A stretch of 64,000 nucleotides of DNA from Phyto melanocephala (lineage: Eukaryota > Arthropoda > Insecta > Diptera > Rhinophoridae): positions 57,831,997-57,895,996 of the forward strand of contig OW799237.1 in assembly GCA_941918925.1 (NCBI GenBank). Reading direction: 5' to 3'. The position numbers and the translations under genes were made by a program. Within the stretch, counting starts at the first letter, position 1; each line of letters begins with the position of its first letter. Positions 32,727-45,275 of this stretch are shown here, one piece after another. The notes beneath the pieces are model-generated. The model was not told the origin of the DNA. It saw only the letters and a program-made list of their open reading frames with translations, and ran no database searches.

Positions 32727-32925
32727 CAGTAATCAGTAAAATTTAATGATTACTGAAATTTTGTTCAGTATTCAGTAAACTTTACTGATTATTGATTTTT
32801 TTTTTCAGTAATCAGTAAAATTTACTGAATACTGATTTTTTTTTCAGTAATCAGTAAAAATATACTGGTAATGAAAATTCAAGTTCAGTACCAGTAAAAA
32901 AAAAATACTGAAGAAGTACTGGTAC
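32727..32925. repeat. Right subterminal repeats of the hAT element
   Basis: CAGTAATCAGTAAAATTTAC- and TTCAGTATTCAGTAAAC-type units form the inverse of the left array at 30600-30890. Confidence 0.85.
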
Positions 32926-32952
32926 TGCAAAGTGCCCATGTATGTTTAATAT

Positions 32953-35190
32953 CCTACCGCAAATACTAAAGATAAATCGAAAGATGATAAAAAGTGATTC
33001 TGAAAGAAATTAATGGCAAAATTAACAAGGTAGTCTGCTGGGCGTTAGTGTTTACCAGGTACGAGTTCGCTATGCTGTTAACATATCTCTTTCTTGTTGA
33101 CAGCCAATATCTAGCTAACAGATTTGATTTTGTATATAACAGTTGAATTATATTATTCAGAACTATCGATATAAGAATTTTGGTGATTATTGTATCACAG
33201 ACCGAATACATGGTCATGTACATCAAATTGAATACCCCTTACTGGTTCTGCTAAACAAATATCAAATAAGAAGCAATTTTAATTATGTCCCATTTTACTT
33301 ACTATCTTAAACAATATTTGGTATTAGTATTATATTTACATTTAGGAAAGGCTTTTAATATGTTTTTATTTAAAAATGTTGGTGTTTACTGATTTATTTG
33401 TATTATAAAGTTAAAGTTAATAAAATTTCTGTTTTCTGTTTTCAATAAAAAGTTAATAATTTTAATAGACTGAAAAACAAAAAACAAGGCAAAATCGTAT
33501 TAGAAAGATATCTCTGTACAAAAACATTTAATAAAATGAATTTAAGAAGGTAAAATAATTTATTATAAGATTTTAGCTACTGGTGTGAAAGGATTATTTA
33601 AATCTAAATTTAAAATCAATCAAAAACTTGTGGAGATAATAATTATGCTGATGCCAACAGATGAATCAATTAGGACAGACTTTTGCTTCATATCGCAGTA
33701 AAGACTGTAAATATAAGAATGAGTAATAAAATTTTATTAACGTTTATTAATGAGTGAATGAATCGAACCAGCCATTTACAAACAGCAAGCAAAGATGCCA
33801 AAAAATAGAACAATCGAAGACGACGAAAACTCATCATTTAAATCAACAACTTCTATGTGAAAATTTTCTAACGAAAAAAGTCTTCGTAATAATGGCATTT
33901 TTCGTGCTCGTTTGAATAAATAAATGGCAACTGAAAACGATGGTTAGTAGATGGTAGATTAAATAACTGCTTTCGACGGCAATGATATAGAGCCATAGTT
34001 GACTGTTCTTACTGCTTGCAAATGTATGTATGTATAGTCATTGAAAGTCGTATGGGCCAGTATGTGTATGTGTCTTTGTTTGAAAAATCTACCTCCAGCT
34101 TTCGTTTTTTTGTTTTTATATTACAGCAGAGTAATGTTGAAATCACAAAACTTTCTACGTTAAACAGGAAATGAAGCCTAAGCGAGAAAAAGAAAAAAAA
34201 ATCTCAACGTTTATGTAAAAAAGTTTATGTATTCACACAAAAATATCAACAAAACCCATACAGATGAATTGTTGTACTTTAAAGGATTCATTGACTAATG
34301 AAGTGTGCAATCAGTGAAAGCTTCCGAGTCCGATAATAGATTCTTTTAACATTTAAAACATTGAAAAAATTAAGCCATACTCATAAAGTATTTATAGACG
34401 AGGCACACCAACGTCTATCACACTGTGTTTGCAATAGAGACATTTAATTTTAAAAAATCGATAAGTTTCCTTTAATTCCCACATGAATAAACAACCAAAC
34501 TTGCATGTATATTTTATATAACATCTATTCAATTAGAAATTCCTTTTTTTGTTTTTTGCCTTCAGTTACTATCAAAGTGGGTCATTCATTTTAAATGTCC
34601 ATTTAAATTTGTTTGTCTTGTCAAACATTGTTTGAAATACTCAATCAAAGTTTTTCGAAATTCAAAGCTTTTTTAAGTATTTCTATTTTTTTTTTTTTTC
34701 TTATTTCTTTTTCAATGCAAATTTATTAATTTCTTTTTTAGTGTTATTATTATTACAGCCATTATTCCCAATTGGTAGTGTTGTAACATCATAAAAAATT
34801 TTGTTTAGGTTATTGTGCCATTTATACGCATAAAAAGCTAATCGATGCCGTTTTTGTAAGATACCACTCAAGTTTGCATTCAATCTAGTGGCCACAGAAT
34901 ATGAACTGTTTTGGTTTTGAACACTGCCACAAACACATGCATACACAGTATGCTGGTATTGGCGTTTATTTAAATGAATTCTAAAATCATTTGTTATTTC
35001 AGGAATTTAATTTGCTACAGATAAGACAGAACGATTGTACAATGATTGTGTGATGCCACATCATTGGAGATATTTATAGAACAATTACGTTTAGACAGAC
35101 GATGGTTGACTACAACACGTGCACTTATTTGAAGGTTTAGCTTGAAAAGAAATATACAAATACATATATATTCAAGATGAACAATTGTAT
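32953..35190. other. AT-rich sequence
   Basis: No gene is recognised. A minus-strand frame near 34701-34946 has no family resemblance. Confidence 0.4.
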
Positions 35191-36672
35191 TATTTTTTTA
35201 CCCGACACCAAAAAAATAGTGGGGGTATATTCATTTTGTCATTCCGTTTGTAACACATCGAAATATCCATTTTAGACCCCATAAAGTATATTCTGAATCA
35301 GGGTTTGATTTGATGACGATCTAGCTATGTCCATCCGTCTGTCCGTCTGTTGAAAGCACGATAGAGGTCGCACCGAAAAAGCTACGAGGCTCAAATTTTG
35401 CCAGAATCTTTCTTATAGACAAGGCTTGTTTGGTATTGAAAATGGGCTAAGTCGAAATATCAGGAAGAGAGTTATTGCTCAAAAAGCAAGAGTAGGTCGA
35501 AAAAACCGTGTCCTTCGAACATCGAATAAAATGGAATTGTGTCCAAACTCATTAACGTAGACTCATGAAACTTTGAATATATATATCCTGAGTAAAAACA
35601 ATATTTTTTCCCGAAAATTATCTAAATCTATTTATTATGAAAGGAGTTATCGATCAAAATGTACGAAAATTTATACCGCACAGTGTATTTTTCGGCATAT
35701 TTAAAAACAAAAACGTCATAAAAGCATAAAACTCTGAAATTTTGCACACTTTGCTTTCTGGTGAGAGGCTTTTTTTAACGGAAAATCAATGTGTCACGCC
35801 CACTTTTACGCCCACCTCCCATATAACGTTTTACCCAAAGTTCATATAATTTCTCTATTAATAAAGATTTTGGAATAATAAAAGGCTATATTGAAACATC
35901 TAAAATGTACTCATTCGCAACAATAACTTCAACACGCCTACTATAACGCCCACTTTTCACGTTATCTACCGTTAATGAAATTTAAAAGCTCATAAAACCG
36001 CCAAAATTAGAGGTATGATGATGAAATTTGCTGCATATATCCTTCGAGGCAATGTCATTAGTGTGCCAGAAAATTAAGGTTCCACGCATACTTTGACGCC
36101 CACCTCCCATATAACGGTTTAACTGAAATTCATATAATTTCTCTATTAATAAAGATTTTGGAATAATAAAGGACTATATTGAAATACCTTAGTTGTACTC
36201 ATTAGCAAAAACAACTTTGACACGCCTACTATAACGCCCACTTTTCACGTTATCTACCGTTAATGAAATTTAAAAGCTCATAAAACCGCCAAAATTAGAG
36301 GTATGATGATGAAATTTGCTACATATATCCTTCTAATCAATGTAATTGTTGTGACAGAAAGTTTAGGTGACACGCGCACTTTAACGCCTACCTCCCATAT
36401 ATCGGTTTATCTTAAATTCATGTAATTTCTCTATTGACAAAGTTTTTGTGAAAATAAAGGACTATATTGAAATATCTACTTTACGTCCACTTTCTTTGAA
36501 AGACTGCATTTACAAAAGCATTTTAGTAGCATATCGAAGTTATAAAGGGTGGTTAAATTTTAAGGGCCGATGTTTAATTAAATAAAAAACAAATTATTTA
36601 GGAAATTATTATTATTTCTTTTTGTAGTGATAATATTTGTACGGTTCAATTATGTATTTAACAAAATATCGG
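35191..36672 (-). repeat. Family A half copy (3' part up to inside the nested mariner)
   Basis: The 3' end TACCCGACACCAAAAAAATAGTGGGGG is at 35199. CCATCCGTCTGTCCGTCTGTTGAAAGCACGATAGAGGTCG and three GCCCACTTTTCACGTTATCTACCG-type modules follow (35950, 36240). The 5' part is cut at 36672, inside the nested mariner (its 3' end starts at 36545, AAAGGGTGGTTAAATTTTAA). The breakpoint is the same sequence position at which the copy at 18161 stops. Confidence 0.85.
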
Positions 36673-37514
36673 ATCGGAGATCTTCTTTTTCAGATATTTA
36701 TAAACACACATACATGTGTTAAATACATAAACCACGATCTGTCAATAATACTTAAATATACGCCTAATTATCTGCACATATTATTTTAATTTTTTTTTTC
36801 TTTTTGTAAAACTTGTAACAATTGATTTGCTATATTTGTGTTACTCAATATACACACAATGTATTTTTGGTTAGAATTTGAAGGTCAACAATTTAATTAA
36901 GGAGAGAAAAAATTATAAAAAATTTTAATAAAAACAATTAATTTAAATGAAGAAGTACTCGCACAAAATGTTCAGCTGTCATAAAAGATCAAAAAAGGAG
37001 ACGACGTTTGTGTTATTTCATATCTTTTCGGAAAAAAAGAAAAAACGATTAGATAAAATTACTTAATTAAACTGAAATATAATCATTGATTATTTTTGAT
37101 AACAAATGGAGCAGCTGTGTTTGCCTTTGCTTTTACCGTATTAAATAATAACGCTTTCGATTTGTTCATAATTACATGCAGATATTTGGCACTGTATTCA
37201 AATTGCAACTGTGCAAGTTTTACCCTTTACATCTATCATATCAAACATACTTTTAAATGATAATTTTTTGTTTATTTAATATTTATAATTAACACTCGAC
37301 TTCAGAGTAATTTGGTTAAATAATAATTGTGCGTAAAACTTTTTTAAAGAATGCTGGGATAGTTTTCCGTTTAACGGAGATCAGGTGTTGCTTTGAGTGG
37401 ACATTTTTATATAGTTTTTAAACAAACTTTTCATTAATTTGTTATGTTTACTTCGCAAACAAACATTTATAATATCTTAGTTTTACATACATACTTTAGA
37501 CTTCATTAAGTATA
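36673..37514. other. AT-rich sequence
   Basis: Nothing is recognised here. Confidence 0.4.
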
Positions 37515-37516
37515 TA

Positions 37517-37848
37517 AAGGGTGTTTTTTTAAGCCTTTTTTTCTGGATGTAATGGAGTCTGTAGGGTTTCTTGTGGATTGGTCTCGCTCCATATGCGGCA
37601 ATTTTGCTTATTAACAAACCCGTTAAGCCAAAAATGCGCCTCATCGCTGAACACAATTTTGCGATAAAATTGGACGTCCAGAATGCGCTTCGTCAAGAAC
37701 AGCCGCGGTGCCCATATGCCCGAAATCATTTTCAAATGTTAATGTCACGTATTGATCTTTCGAATAAAAAAAAAATTTTGATTACAATTTAATTTTTTGT
37801 GTTATTTTTTACAATTTCAAGTTCTATCGGGCTTAAAAAAACACCCTT
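37517..37848 (-). mobile_element. 332-bp Tc1/mariner-type deletion derivative
   Basis: Perfect inverted ends (AAGGGTGTTTTTTTAAGCC at the left, GGCTTAAAAAAACACCCTT at the right) are flanked by TA on both sides (37515-37516, 37849-37850). A transposase fragment lies between them on the minus strand and runs straight into the left inverted repeat, so most of the gene was lost by internal deletion. Confidence 0.92.
37529..37735 (-). pseudogene. Mariner-type transposase fragment
   Basis: The frame reads FYRKIVFSDEAHFWLNGFVN then KQNCRIWSETNP. This is the catalytic block with the first Asp (FSDEAHF) of a Tc1/mariner-type DDE transposase common in insects, followed by LHPEK. In the family that block is followed by VTVWC..., but here it joins the terminal repeat. 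Both later catalytic residues and the DNA-binding N-terminus are missing. It is the same broad clade as the remnant at 56294-56580 and the one nested in family A. Confidence 0.9.
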
Positions 37849-37850
37849 TA

Positions 37851-38579
37851 TATTGATGGTCACAAGTGGATCGAACTTATCTCAAATAATTTTAATTTTA
37901 CGGCAAAAGGTAAAAACGTCATAGAAACTTCGTTATAAAAATTTAACTTCTTTTGTAAAATAGCTTGTGAAAATGTTATTATTAATAAGATTGCCCTTAA
38001 TTATTGTTTCGAGTTCTATTTGTGTGAAATTTTGTAAAAAGTTTTCAACTACAAGAGTACTTACTTCTCTATGACCAACTCTCAGAATCTGTCCTTTGAA
38101 AAAATTATATTATTTTTCTTAATTATAATTTATCTGTGATTAACAATGATACATTCATTACATATCGCGATCTTATTTCAATATCGATTACAGAATTCAA
38201 AATCATTTTATAGATCTCATCAACTGGAACCAATTTTAAAGTCATAGTGTGAATGATCAACTATTTTTTATACAAGAAAATATTAAAGTATTTTATGACT
38301 TGTGTGTACCCATTAGAACTGATTTGAAAAATATTTGCTGAAATATTGCGAAATGCATTCAAATTGCGAAAAATCAGTATTACCAAAGAAAATGTTCATC
38401 AGCGATTGATAGCAAATCAAATTGGAAGGTAATCCATATCATTGGTATCAGACAGAAAAATGCTACAATATGAAGCCTTGAAATCGATGTAAATGTCTTG
38501 AATAGTAGATTCGTAAATCTTAGCATACCATTGCAAACTAATAATGTCTATGATGAACTTTTCTATGTTCCAACAGAAA
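37851..38579. other. AT-rich sequence, possibly decayed LINE upstream part
   Basis: No motif is recognised, but the LINE reverse transcriptase that follows would be expected to extend here. Confidence 0.35.
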
Positions 38580-39975
38580 ACCCTTTCAGTTTCTGTTTTG
38601 CCGATCAGCGTGAAGTTTTGGAGTGATCTTCAGCTTTAAAATCAAATGCAATTGGTATGGATCATATAAATCCAATTTATTTTAAAGTTCAACTTCCTAA
38701 GTTGTAGCCCTATTTTACACATTTATTTAAGTCAGTTATCGTAGAATCGGTCTTTCCAGAAGAATGAAAGCACTCAACAATTATCCCTACTCTCAAAACA
38801 CATGGTGAATATTGCCCAATTGCAGTACTTTCATTTTTATATAAAATGATGGTAAATATAATGGGAAAACAAATAACCGATTGTCTAGATTGCAACAGTT
38901 TGATGTCTGATAGGCAATCAGGCTTTAGGAAAGCTAGAAGTTGCATTACATTACTAGTGGATATAATTGAAGATCTTAAATTGAAACTAGAGAACAATAA
39001 GATTGCGTATATAATTCTTCTAGACAACAGTAAAGAATTTGATACGGTAGATAAGTATACTTAGGAAACAATTTAATTTCTCTACCGCGGCCTGCAATCC
39101 TTTATCCTCTTATATCTGGAAGAGATTGCAAACAGTTTGTCTTAAAGGAAATACTTCAAATGATCCAAATATAATAAAAGGAGTTCCTTAAGGCCTAACA
39201 CTTGAACCTTTACTCTTTTGTTTTTATATCAATTGTTTACCTTATATTGCAACCAACAGCAAAATTCATATGTATGCCGACGATGTGCAGCTTTAAATAG
39301 TACTAGGATTGAGGACATATCTTCCTTGTTAAATGTTATTAAAATGATTTGAATAAGTTTAATACCTGGGCTAAGAATAATGGATACTCATCAAAGCATC
39401 AATCCTTCATAATCTAAATCTATTATGCTATAAAGTTTTAGAAAGATTTTTTTTTGACTTGGTAAAGTCTGCGGTTAATATAGGGGTCATTTCCAATAGT
39501 CAGTCACATTAACGCCGTTCTTGGTAGAGTCTATGGTATGCTTCATAACTTATGGCATTTAAGGATTCAATTCCATTTAATATCTCTATGCTATTACAGT
39601 AAAAACTTCGCGAACTGCAGTAGTGAGGATTTACGAAAACTCAACGTTGTGTACAATAACATCGCTAGATTCATTTCTCAGAAAGGATGTCGTGACCATA
39701 TTTCGCCATATTTGTTTGAATTTGTTCGTTTTTCAAAGTTTAAATGCCTCTTACTTTTGCACAAAATTATAACATCTCAACAACCAATATATTTATATAA
39801 CCGGCTTCAATTTGCTAGGTCTTACCGTGGAAGGAAAATAATGCAACAAAAATAGAAGAGCCTATTATCGCCGCGTTGATTTATACCAGAAGTCTCTGGA
39901 ACTCTTTACCCAATCACATCAAAAATTTTGGGAATCATATTTCATTGAAAAGAGGGCTATCAACTATATTAATTT
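38580..39975 (+). pseudogene. Decayed LINE reverse transcriptase (third LINE family, CR1/Jockey-group-like)
   Basis: Several frames together show the RT order. KSNAIGMDHINPIYFK is near 38640 (the AxGxDxIxxxxxK block). SDRQSGFRKARSC and then AYIILLDNSKEFDTVDK (38905-39055) cover the first catalytic Asp region. GVP*GL...PLLFCFYINCLP is near 39180, and YADDVQL near 39275 is the catalytic box. The C-terminal thumb-like segment LNVVYNNIARFI with SPYLFEF is at 39538-39855. Stops and frameshifts between them show long decay. No endonuclease and no tail are visible. CR1-type is suggested by the wording around QSGFR and the C-terminus. Confidence 0.82.
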
Positions 39976-40423
39976 AATTGTTTTCATTTTCTGAAATTAT
40001 AGCTATGTTTGTATATTATTATATATTTTTTCTTTAATTTTTGTGTCATTTATTTATTTATTCATTATTATTTTTATTACTTTATACTTATTTCACAATA
40101 ACATGATTCCTTTATTCACTAGCACTCTAATTTATAAGATGATTTATCCTGTTGTGCTGGATTACAAACTCAATAAATTTAAATACAAAAGTACTAGCCA
40201 GGAGCTTTGTACTTGTAACCATCGATATGTGTGAGTGCCTCAGTTTAGTTACATTTGTGATATTTTTAGTAGCTTAAATATTAATAATGTCTAATTTTTC
40301 CGTTATTTTCTAAATTTTTGAAACTGTTTATACATGACTATATTTTGTTTAATCCCTGGTACCCTATACCCTTTACTATTTCCGGGCAAAATGATAAATT
40401 AAAAATATGTATTACTAGCCAAA
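39976..40423. other. AT-rich spacer
   Basis: Nothing is recognised here. Confidence 0.4.
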
Positions 40424-41033
40424 CCCGAGCGCTTTGCTACGCCACTTAATGAATCGAAATGCATTCTGAATTTTAATTGAATATCAAGTGCGAAAACCTA
40501 AATATTATAATTTTTTTTATGGGCGTGGCATTGCCCACTTTTCTAGTCACGAAATTGTAAAGTCATAACAGCTCAATATGTGTGCAAAGTTTCAGAAAAA
40601 TCAGTCTGGTGCAAGTACCTCAAAATTATAACCTTTTTTTATGGGCGTAACCCTGCCCACTTTTCTAATCACGAAATTATATGGTTATGACAGCTTAGTA
40701 TGTGTGCAAAGTTTCAGAAAAATCGGTTTAGTGCAAGTACCTCAAAATTAAAACTTTTTTAGGGGCGTGGCCCCGCCCACTTTTCTTATCACAAAATTAT
40801 TTAGTCATGACAGCTCGATATATGTGCAAAGTTTCAGAAAAATCGGTCAAGTTCAAGTAGCTAAAACTGATAACTAATTTATATGGGCGTGGCCCCGCCC
40901 ACTTTTTTCCACCCATAAACACTCCCTTTTATGTGTACAACAACTTGCCAAAGTTTGAGTCCAATCGATTTTACAGTTTCGGAGTCTATAGCTAACAGAC
41001 ACACACAGAGTTTCACTTTTATATATATAGATG
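40424..41033 (+). repeat. Modular dispersed repeat with four ~120-bp units
   Basis: It starts TAGCCAAACCCGAGCGCTTTG and ends TTTCACTTTTATATATATAG. Between these, a unit with GGGCGTGGCCCCGCCCACTT, a CACGAAATTAT segment and ATGTGTGCAAAGTTTCAGAA occurs four times (GCCCACTT at about 40533, 40655, 40775, 40897). The terminal wording is common in insect short retroelements or Helitrons. I cannot assign a class. Confidence 0.75.
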
Positions 41034-42889
41034 TTTAGAAAAATACTCAGTTACTGCTTTTCAATTCTGACTTTTTTTTGCGGAATAGAAAAATGTTGTA
41101 AAAGAGTTTCATAGGTATTAAAAATTATTAAAATACATAATTATTGTTTATAGCAGTTAGCAAATAACTCAATGTCCACACTTTCAACTAATATTTTGTA
41201 ATATATTCCACAATAAATCGCGCATTCTTGAATTCGATTAACTGAAGGAGTACCAATTAAACTCAATTACTTTTACTTATACCGTTTAGCTCCGACTTAA
41301 TATATGACTTATGGAAACTAATCTCACATGGGATAACCTGACATAATGCGTTAACCGATATGATATTTATATAAAACCAAAAAAAAAATACTTAAATGGC
41401 CCCTAGCAATTCTAAAAATTAAGAATTATAATGTGCGTATACTTAAGCAAATTTTTAATAAAAAAATACAATAAAATTCAAGTCATTATTAAAACATATT
41501 TCGTTAGACAATCAGTAAATTGTATTCTGTATCCATTGGTAAGTATGTTGATAAGTAGTAGGATTCATTTTGTTGCTCTTGCTGTGATATCTTTCATTCA
41601 ACATGTTTCTTTGGCACCTTGTCCAAATTTAAATTGTATTTGAACAATAGATATAAAATAATAGAACACAAACAAAATTCGAAAGCTAAGGCAAAACGAT
41701 AATGCATTATTTATTTTTGCTTCACGTTAACGCAGTTATCACAGAACGATAATTTCAAATTATCATTTTATATCTTATAACATTGACAGCCAGTAGTACC
41801 TCTTTTATATCCAAGATATTTGGATATTATTTATCGTAACGATATACTGTTTGTTAAATGTTTATTGAGCATTGAGAAAACATTGGAAAAACAGAAAAAG
41901 GGAAAACAATTACAATGCATTTGTATACAAAAATCTATATACTGAATATAAAATAAAACAAAAAATTAATATAAATTCTTTAAATAACTATATCTTATCT
42001 CCAAACAAAACATTTAATTCTAATCAAAAAAGTTTTACAAAAATCATTTAATTTGGCATCACTATTAAAACATCGTTTTTCTAACTTATATTACGAGAAT
42101 TAGCGAACAAGAATGACTGTTCTTCATCATGAGATTAAACTCATGTGGCTACAAAAAACTTTTCAATGACCAGACAAATCGATAGCTTGTCAAGACGTAT
42201 TATTACTCTCTTTATGTTATTTTATATCGCTGTTTTCTAATTAAGTACAAATAGAACGAGCAGTATTTGAATAAATTTATTGCTTACTTTCTACAGCTTA
42301 CAATTGCAATATTTGTCTAAGTTATGGGTTATCAAATATATTAAACAATAGCTTTTGAATTACATTTGGCTTGATTATTTTCTAATTATAAAGAATTTTT
42401 ACTACGGCGACAATATTATTGTCGCGACTATATCGCAGCATCAAAGTTAATGTCATATTTTTATGGATAACTTGGCGTTAAAATCTCTTAAATCAGAAAT
42501 TGGGAAGACATATTTGTGATACAACAAAAAAAAAACTTTCCCTTATAAGAAATCATCTATAACTTTTAGTCAGCCATAACTTTTAAGTATAATTTATTAC
42601 TCAAATTTGTAAAATCTTGTGAGTGATTTAATTTTTGCATACATTTAAGTTTCAAACTAAGTCCGCATAAAAATGTGATATCTTCAGAAATCTAAAACAT
42701 ATATATTAGAGTGCCCTTTTTCACCTCTTAATGTAATAAACAGTGCGTTTATGAATGTTAAAATATTTTTTTTTTTAATTTTCAACATTCAATTGTGTAA
42801 GTTAATCAATGTGTTAGAATAGGAATTTAAAAAAATGTACCGCTGATAGCCCGAAATAATGTCTTTAAAAAACGAAGAGCACTACATTA
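41034..42889. other. AT-rich sequence
   Basis: No gene is recognised. Confidence 0.4.
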
Positions 42890-43595
42890 GGCAATGCTGA
42901 ATTGTTTATATCAACCACCAATTTTATGTACATTCTACAGCGTAATTATTATTATTTTGTTAATAACAGTAACCACTATGGAATAATCTCTCAAATATGC
43001 ACTACTAATATATTATGTAACTTCGATCTATTTTCTTCAATTTATTCTTATTATGAAACCTTTAGACGGTTTAGATGTTTGATATCAGTTTTGATAATTC
43101 ATTACAGATTTCCTTTTTCTTTTTTTTTCTTTTAATTTTGTCCATATAGATATAATATGAATTTAAGATAAAGCATTATATGGGATGTGGCCGTTAAAGT
43201 GCGCTACTCACCTTTATTTCTTGGCATTATAATAAAATCTATCAGAAGACTATATATGCGAAATTTGATCATCTAATACATATAATTTTGTCGCTTTTAC
43301 GAGCTTTTGAATTTCTTTGAATATATGAGGAGTTGAAGTTAAAATAGGTGTGTCAAAATATTTGCTGATAAAAAATTATATGAATTTTAAATAAAGCTCT
43401 TAATAGGAGGTAGGGGTTAAAGTGGGCGTGTCACATACATTTTCTGGGATTATTATTACATTGATCAGAAAGTTATATATGCGAAATATTTTTGTCATAC
43501 ATCAAATTACTTATGTCGATTATATAAACTTTAAAACTATGTAAATAGTAGATGTATCAAAGTAATTTCTAATGCTAATGTTGGTAATAAGCTTA
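42890..43595 (+). repeat. Family A, degraded 5' part
   Basis: CAACCACCAATTTTATGTACATT is at 42914 and AGTAACCACTATGGAATAATCTC at 42968. GATAAAGCATTATATGGGATGTGG (43167) and TAGGGGTTAAAGTGGGCGTGTCACA (43410) are family A interior blocks. It stops where the R1-like 3' end begins. Confidence 0.72.
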
Positions 43596-43599
43596 ACTC

Positions 43600-44188
43600 T
43601 TTATAATGCACCGATTTTTCCATACAAACCAAACAGAAGATTCCTTATGTATTAGAAATATTCGTCAAAATTTTATCTCTCTAACTTTTTCAGTTCTTCA
43701 ACAGACGGTCCTAAAGCTAAATCAGGCAATATGTATGTGCGACATTGTTGTTTCTGGTCGTATCAATATAGATTTGGTCATGATACTTCTCTATTTTGTC
43801 CGAGTTGTGATGCTGATGTCAATGAGAATACTGAACATATATTCTTTTCGTGCCCGCGTTTTAATAGGGAGAGAATATATCTTGAGGGGATGATAGGCCG
43901 TAGTTTTGATCACGGTAATATAGATTATGTTGTCCTCTGCACGCAGTTGGGAGTATGTATGTGAATATGCTAGATTGGTTCTCATTGAACTTCGTAGGGT
44001 TGAGAGAATCCGTAATGGGATGTAATAGTTAAGGAGTTGTACCTTATGCAATGTATAGCTTTGCGGTAGTTACGCAGGGATTTTGGGCCAGTGTACCGAG
44101 GTGTTTTAGCGCGTTAAAATCACGCACTCCTGGTTGACCTGAGTACCAGGGTCTTTCGATGATTTCACCTCGTTAATAAATAAAAAAA
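43600..44188 (+). mobile_element. 3' end of an R1-clade (Waldo-like) retrotransposon
   Basis: The segment encodes the last part of ORF2 and a 3' UTR of about 220 bp that runs into the ACAT array through AATAAATAAAAAAAACATAC. The frame at 43731-43964 reads YQYRFGHDTSLFCPSCDADV then NENTEHIFFSCPRFNRER, the R1-type C-terminal knuckle (C-x2-C...H-x4-C). A single frameshift separates it from the preceding frame (43606-43740). The element is truncated at its 5' side, where it abuts family A. The junction with (ACAT)n recalls Waldo elements, which insert in ACAY repeats. Confidence 0.75.
43606..43964 (+). pseudogene. R1-like ORF2 C-terminal fragment with zinc knuckle
   Basis: See the element above. 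The CPSC and H-x4-C residues are intact and the following ERIYLEGMIG helix is recognisable. The frame shifts between 43690 and 43740, and the RT domain is absent. Confidence 0.75.
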
Positions 44189-44956
44189 ACATACATACAT
44201 ACATACATACATACATACATACATACATACATACATACATACATACATACATACATACATACATACATACATACATACATACATACATACATACATACAT
44301 ACATACATACATACATACATACATACATACATACATACATACATACATACATACATACATACATACATACATACATACATACATACATACATACATACAT
44401 ACATACATACATACATACATACATACATACATACATACATACATACATACATACATACATACATACATACATACATACATACATACATACATACATACAT
44501 ACATACATACATACATACATACATACATACATACATACATACATACATACATACATACATACATACATACATACATACATACATACATACATACATACAT
44601 ACATACATACATACATACATACATACATACATACATACATACATACATACATACATACATACATACATACATACATACATACATACATACATACATACAT
44701 ACATACATACATACATACATACATACATACATACATACATACATACATACATACATACATACATACATACATACATACATACATACATACATACATACAT
44801 ACATACATACATACATACATACATACATACATACATACATACATACATACATACATACATACATACATACATACATACATACATACATACATACATACAT
44901 ACATACATACATACATACATACATACATACATACATACATACATACATACGTACAT
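44189..44956. repeat. (ACAT)n array, about 190 perfect units
   Basis: The array is uninterrupted CATA/ACAT repetition, with a single G (ACGTACAT) in the last unit. Its translations are artefactual Met-Tyr-Val-Cys repeats on the minus strand. It directly follows the R1-like 3' end. Confidence 0.98.
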
Positions 44957-45145
44957 ATTGTACACAGAATTCATTTATGACATCGCTTTTAAAATGAGTG
45001 TTTGTTTCAACTTCTTTACGACAGTTTTTATGTCTTTTAAGCCTAACAATTTCAGAGTATTTTTAGCAAGACATATTATTATCTACTGAACTTTTTCATT
45101 TTCAGAATTAAAAACATGAACTTTGAATATATTAATTCCTTAAAT

Positions 45146-45275
45146 CAGGTGCAGATACTTTTTAAAGTTTTTATTTAAATAAATGAATTGCTTGTAGCTG
45201 TCAACAATATTACTTATCAAAACAAAAAAAAAACTTAAGTGAATATTTTTTTTCTTCTTTCTGGATCCGCGCTTG
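45146..45275. mobile_element. Second copy of the hAT-like MITE
   Basis: AAATGAATTGCTTGTAGCTGTCAACAATATTACTTATC matches the interior of the 24666-24832 copy. The right end, CTGGATCCGCGCTTG, is the inverse of CAAGCGCGGATCCAG. The left end is degenerate. Confidence 0.45.

Larger units (their letters stand above)
30578..32944 (-). mobile_element. hAT element, 2.37 kb, decayed
   Basis: The terminal inverted repeats are CATACATGGGCA at the left end and TGCCCATGTATG at the right end. A perfect 8-bp duplication, TTTAATAT, flanks them at 30570-30577 and 32945-32952, the hAT signature. Both ends carry long inverted subterminal arrays built of CAGTAATCAGTAAA-like units. The transposase lies on the minus strand: the N-terminal piece is at 32107-32334 and the C-terminal dimerisation part at 31004-31650. 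The middle of the gene is missing and replaced by tRNA-like and hairpin sequence (31780-32097). Confidence 0.92.

Noticed and set aside
44106..44974. Very long minus-strand frames encoding repeated Met-Tyr-Val-Cys
   Set aside because: They are translations of the ACAT microsatellite; all three minus-strand frames are open simply because the unit contains no stop.
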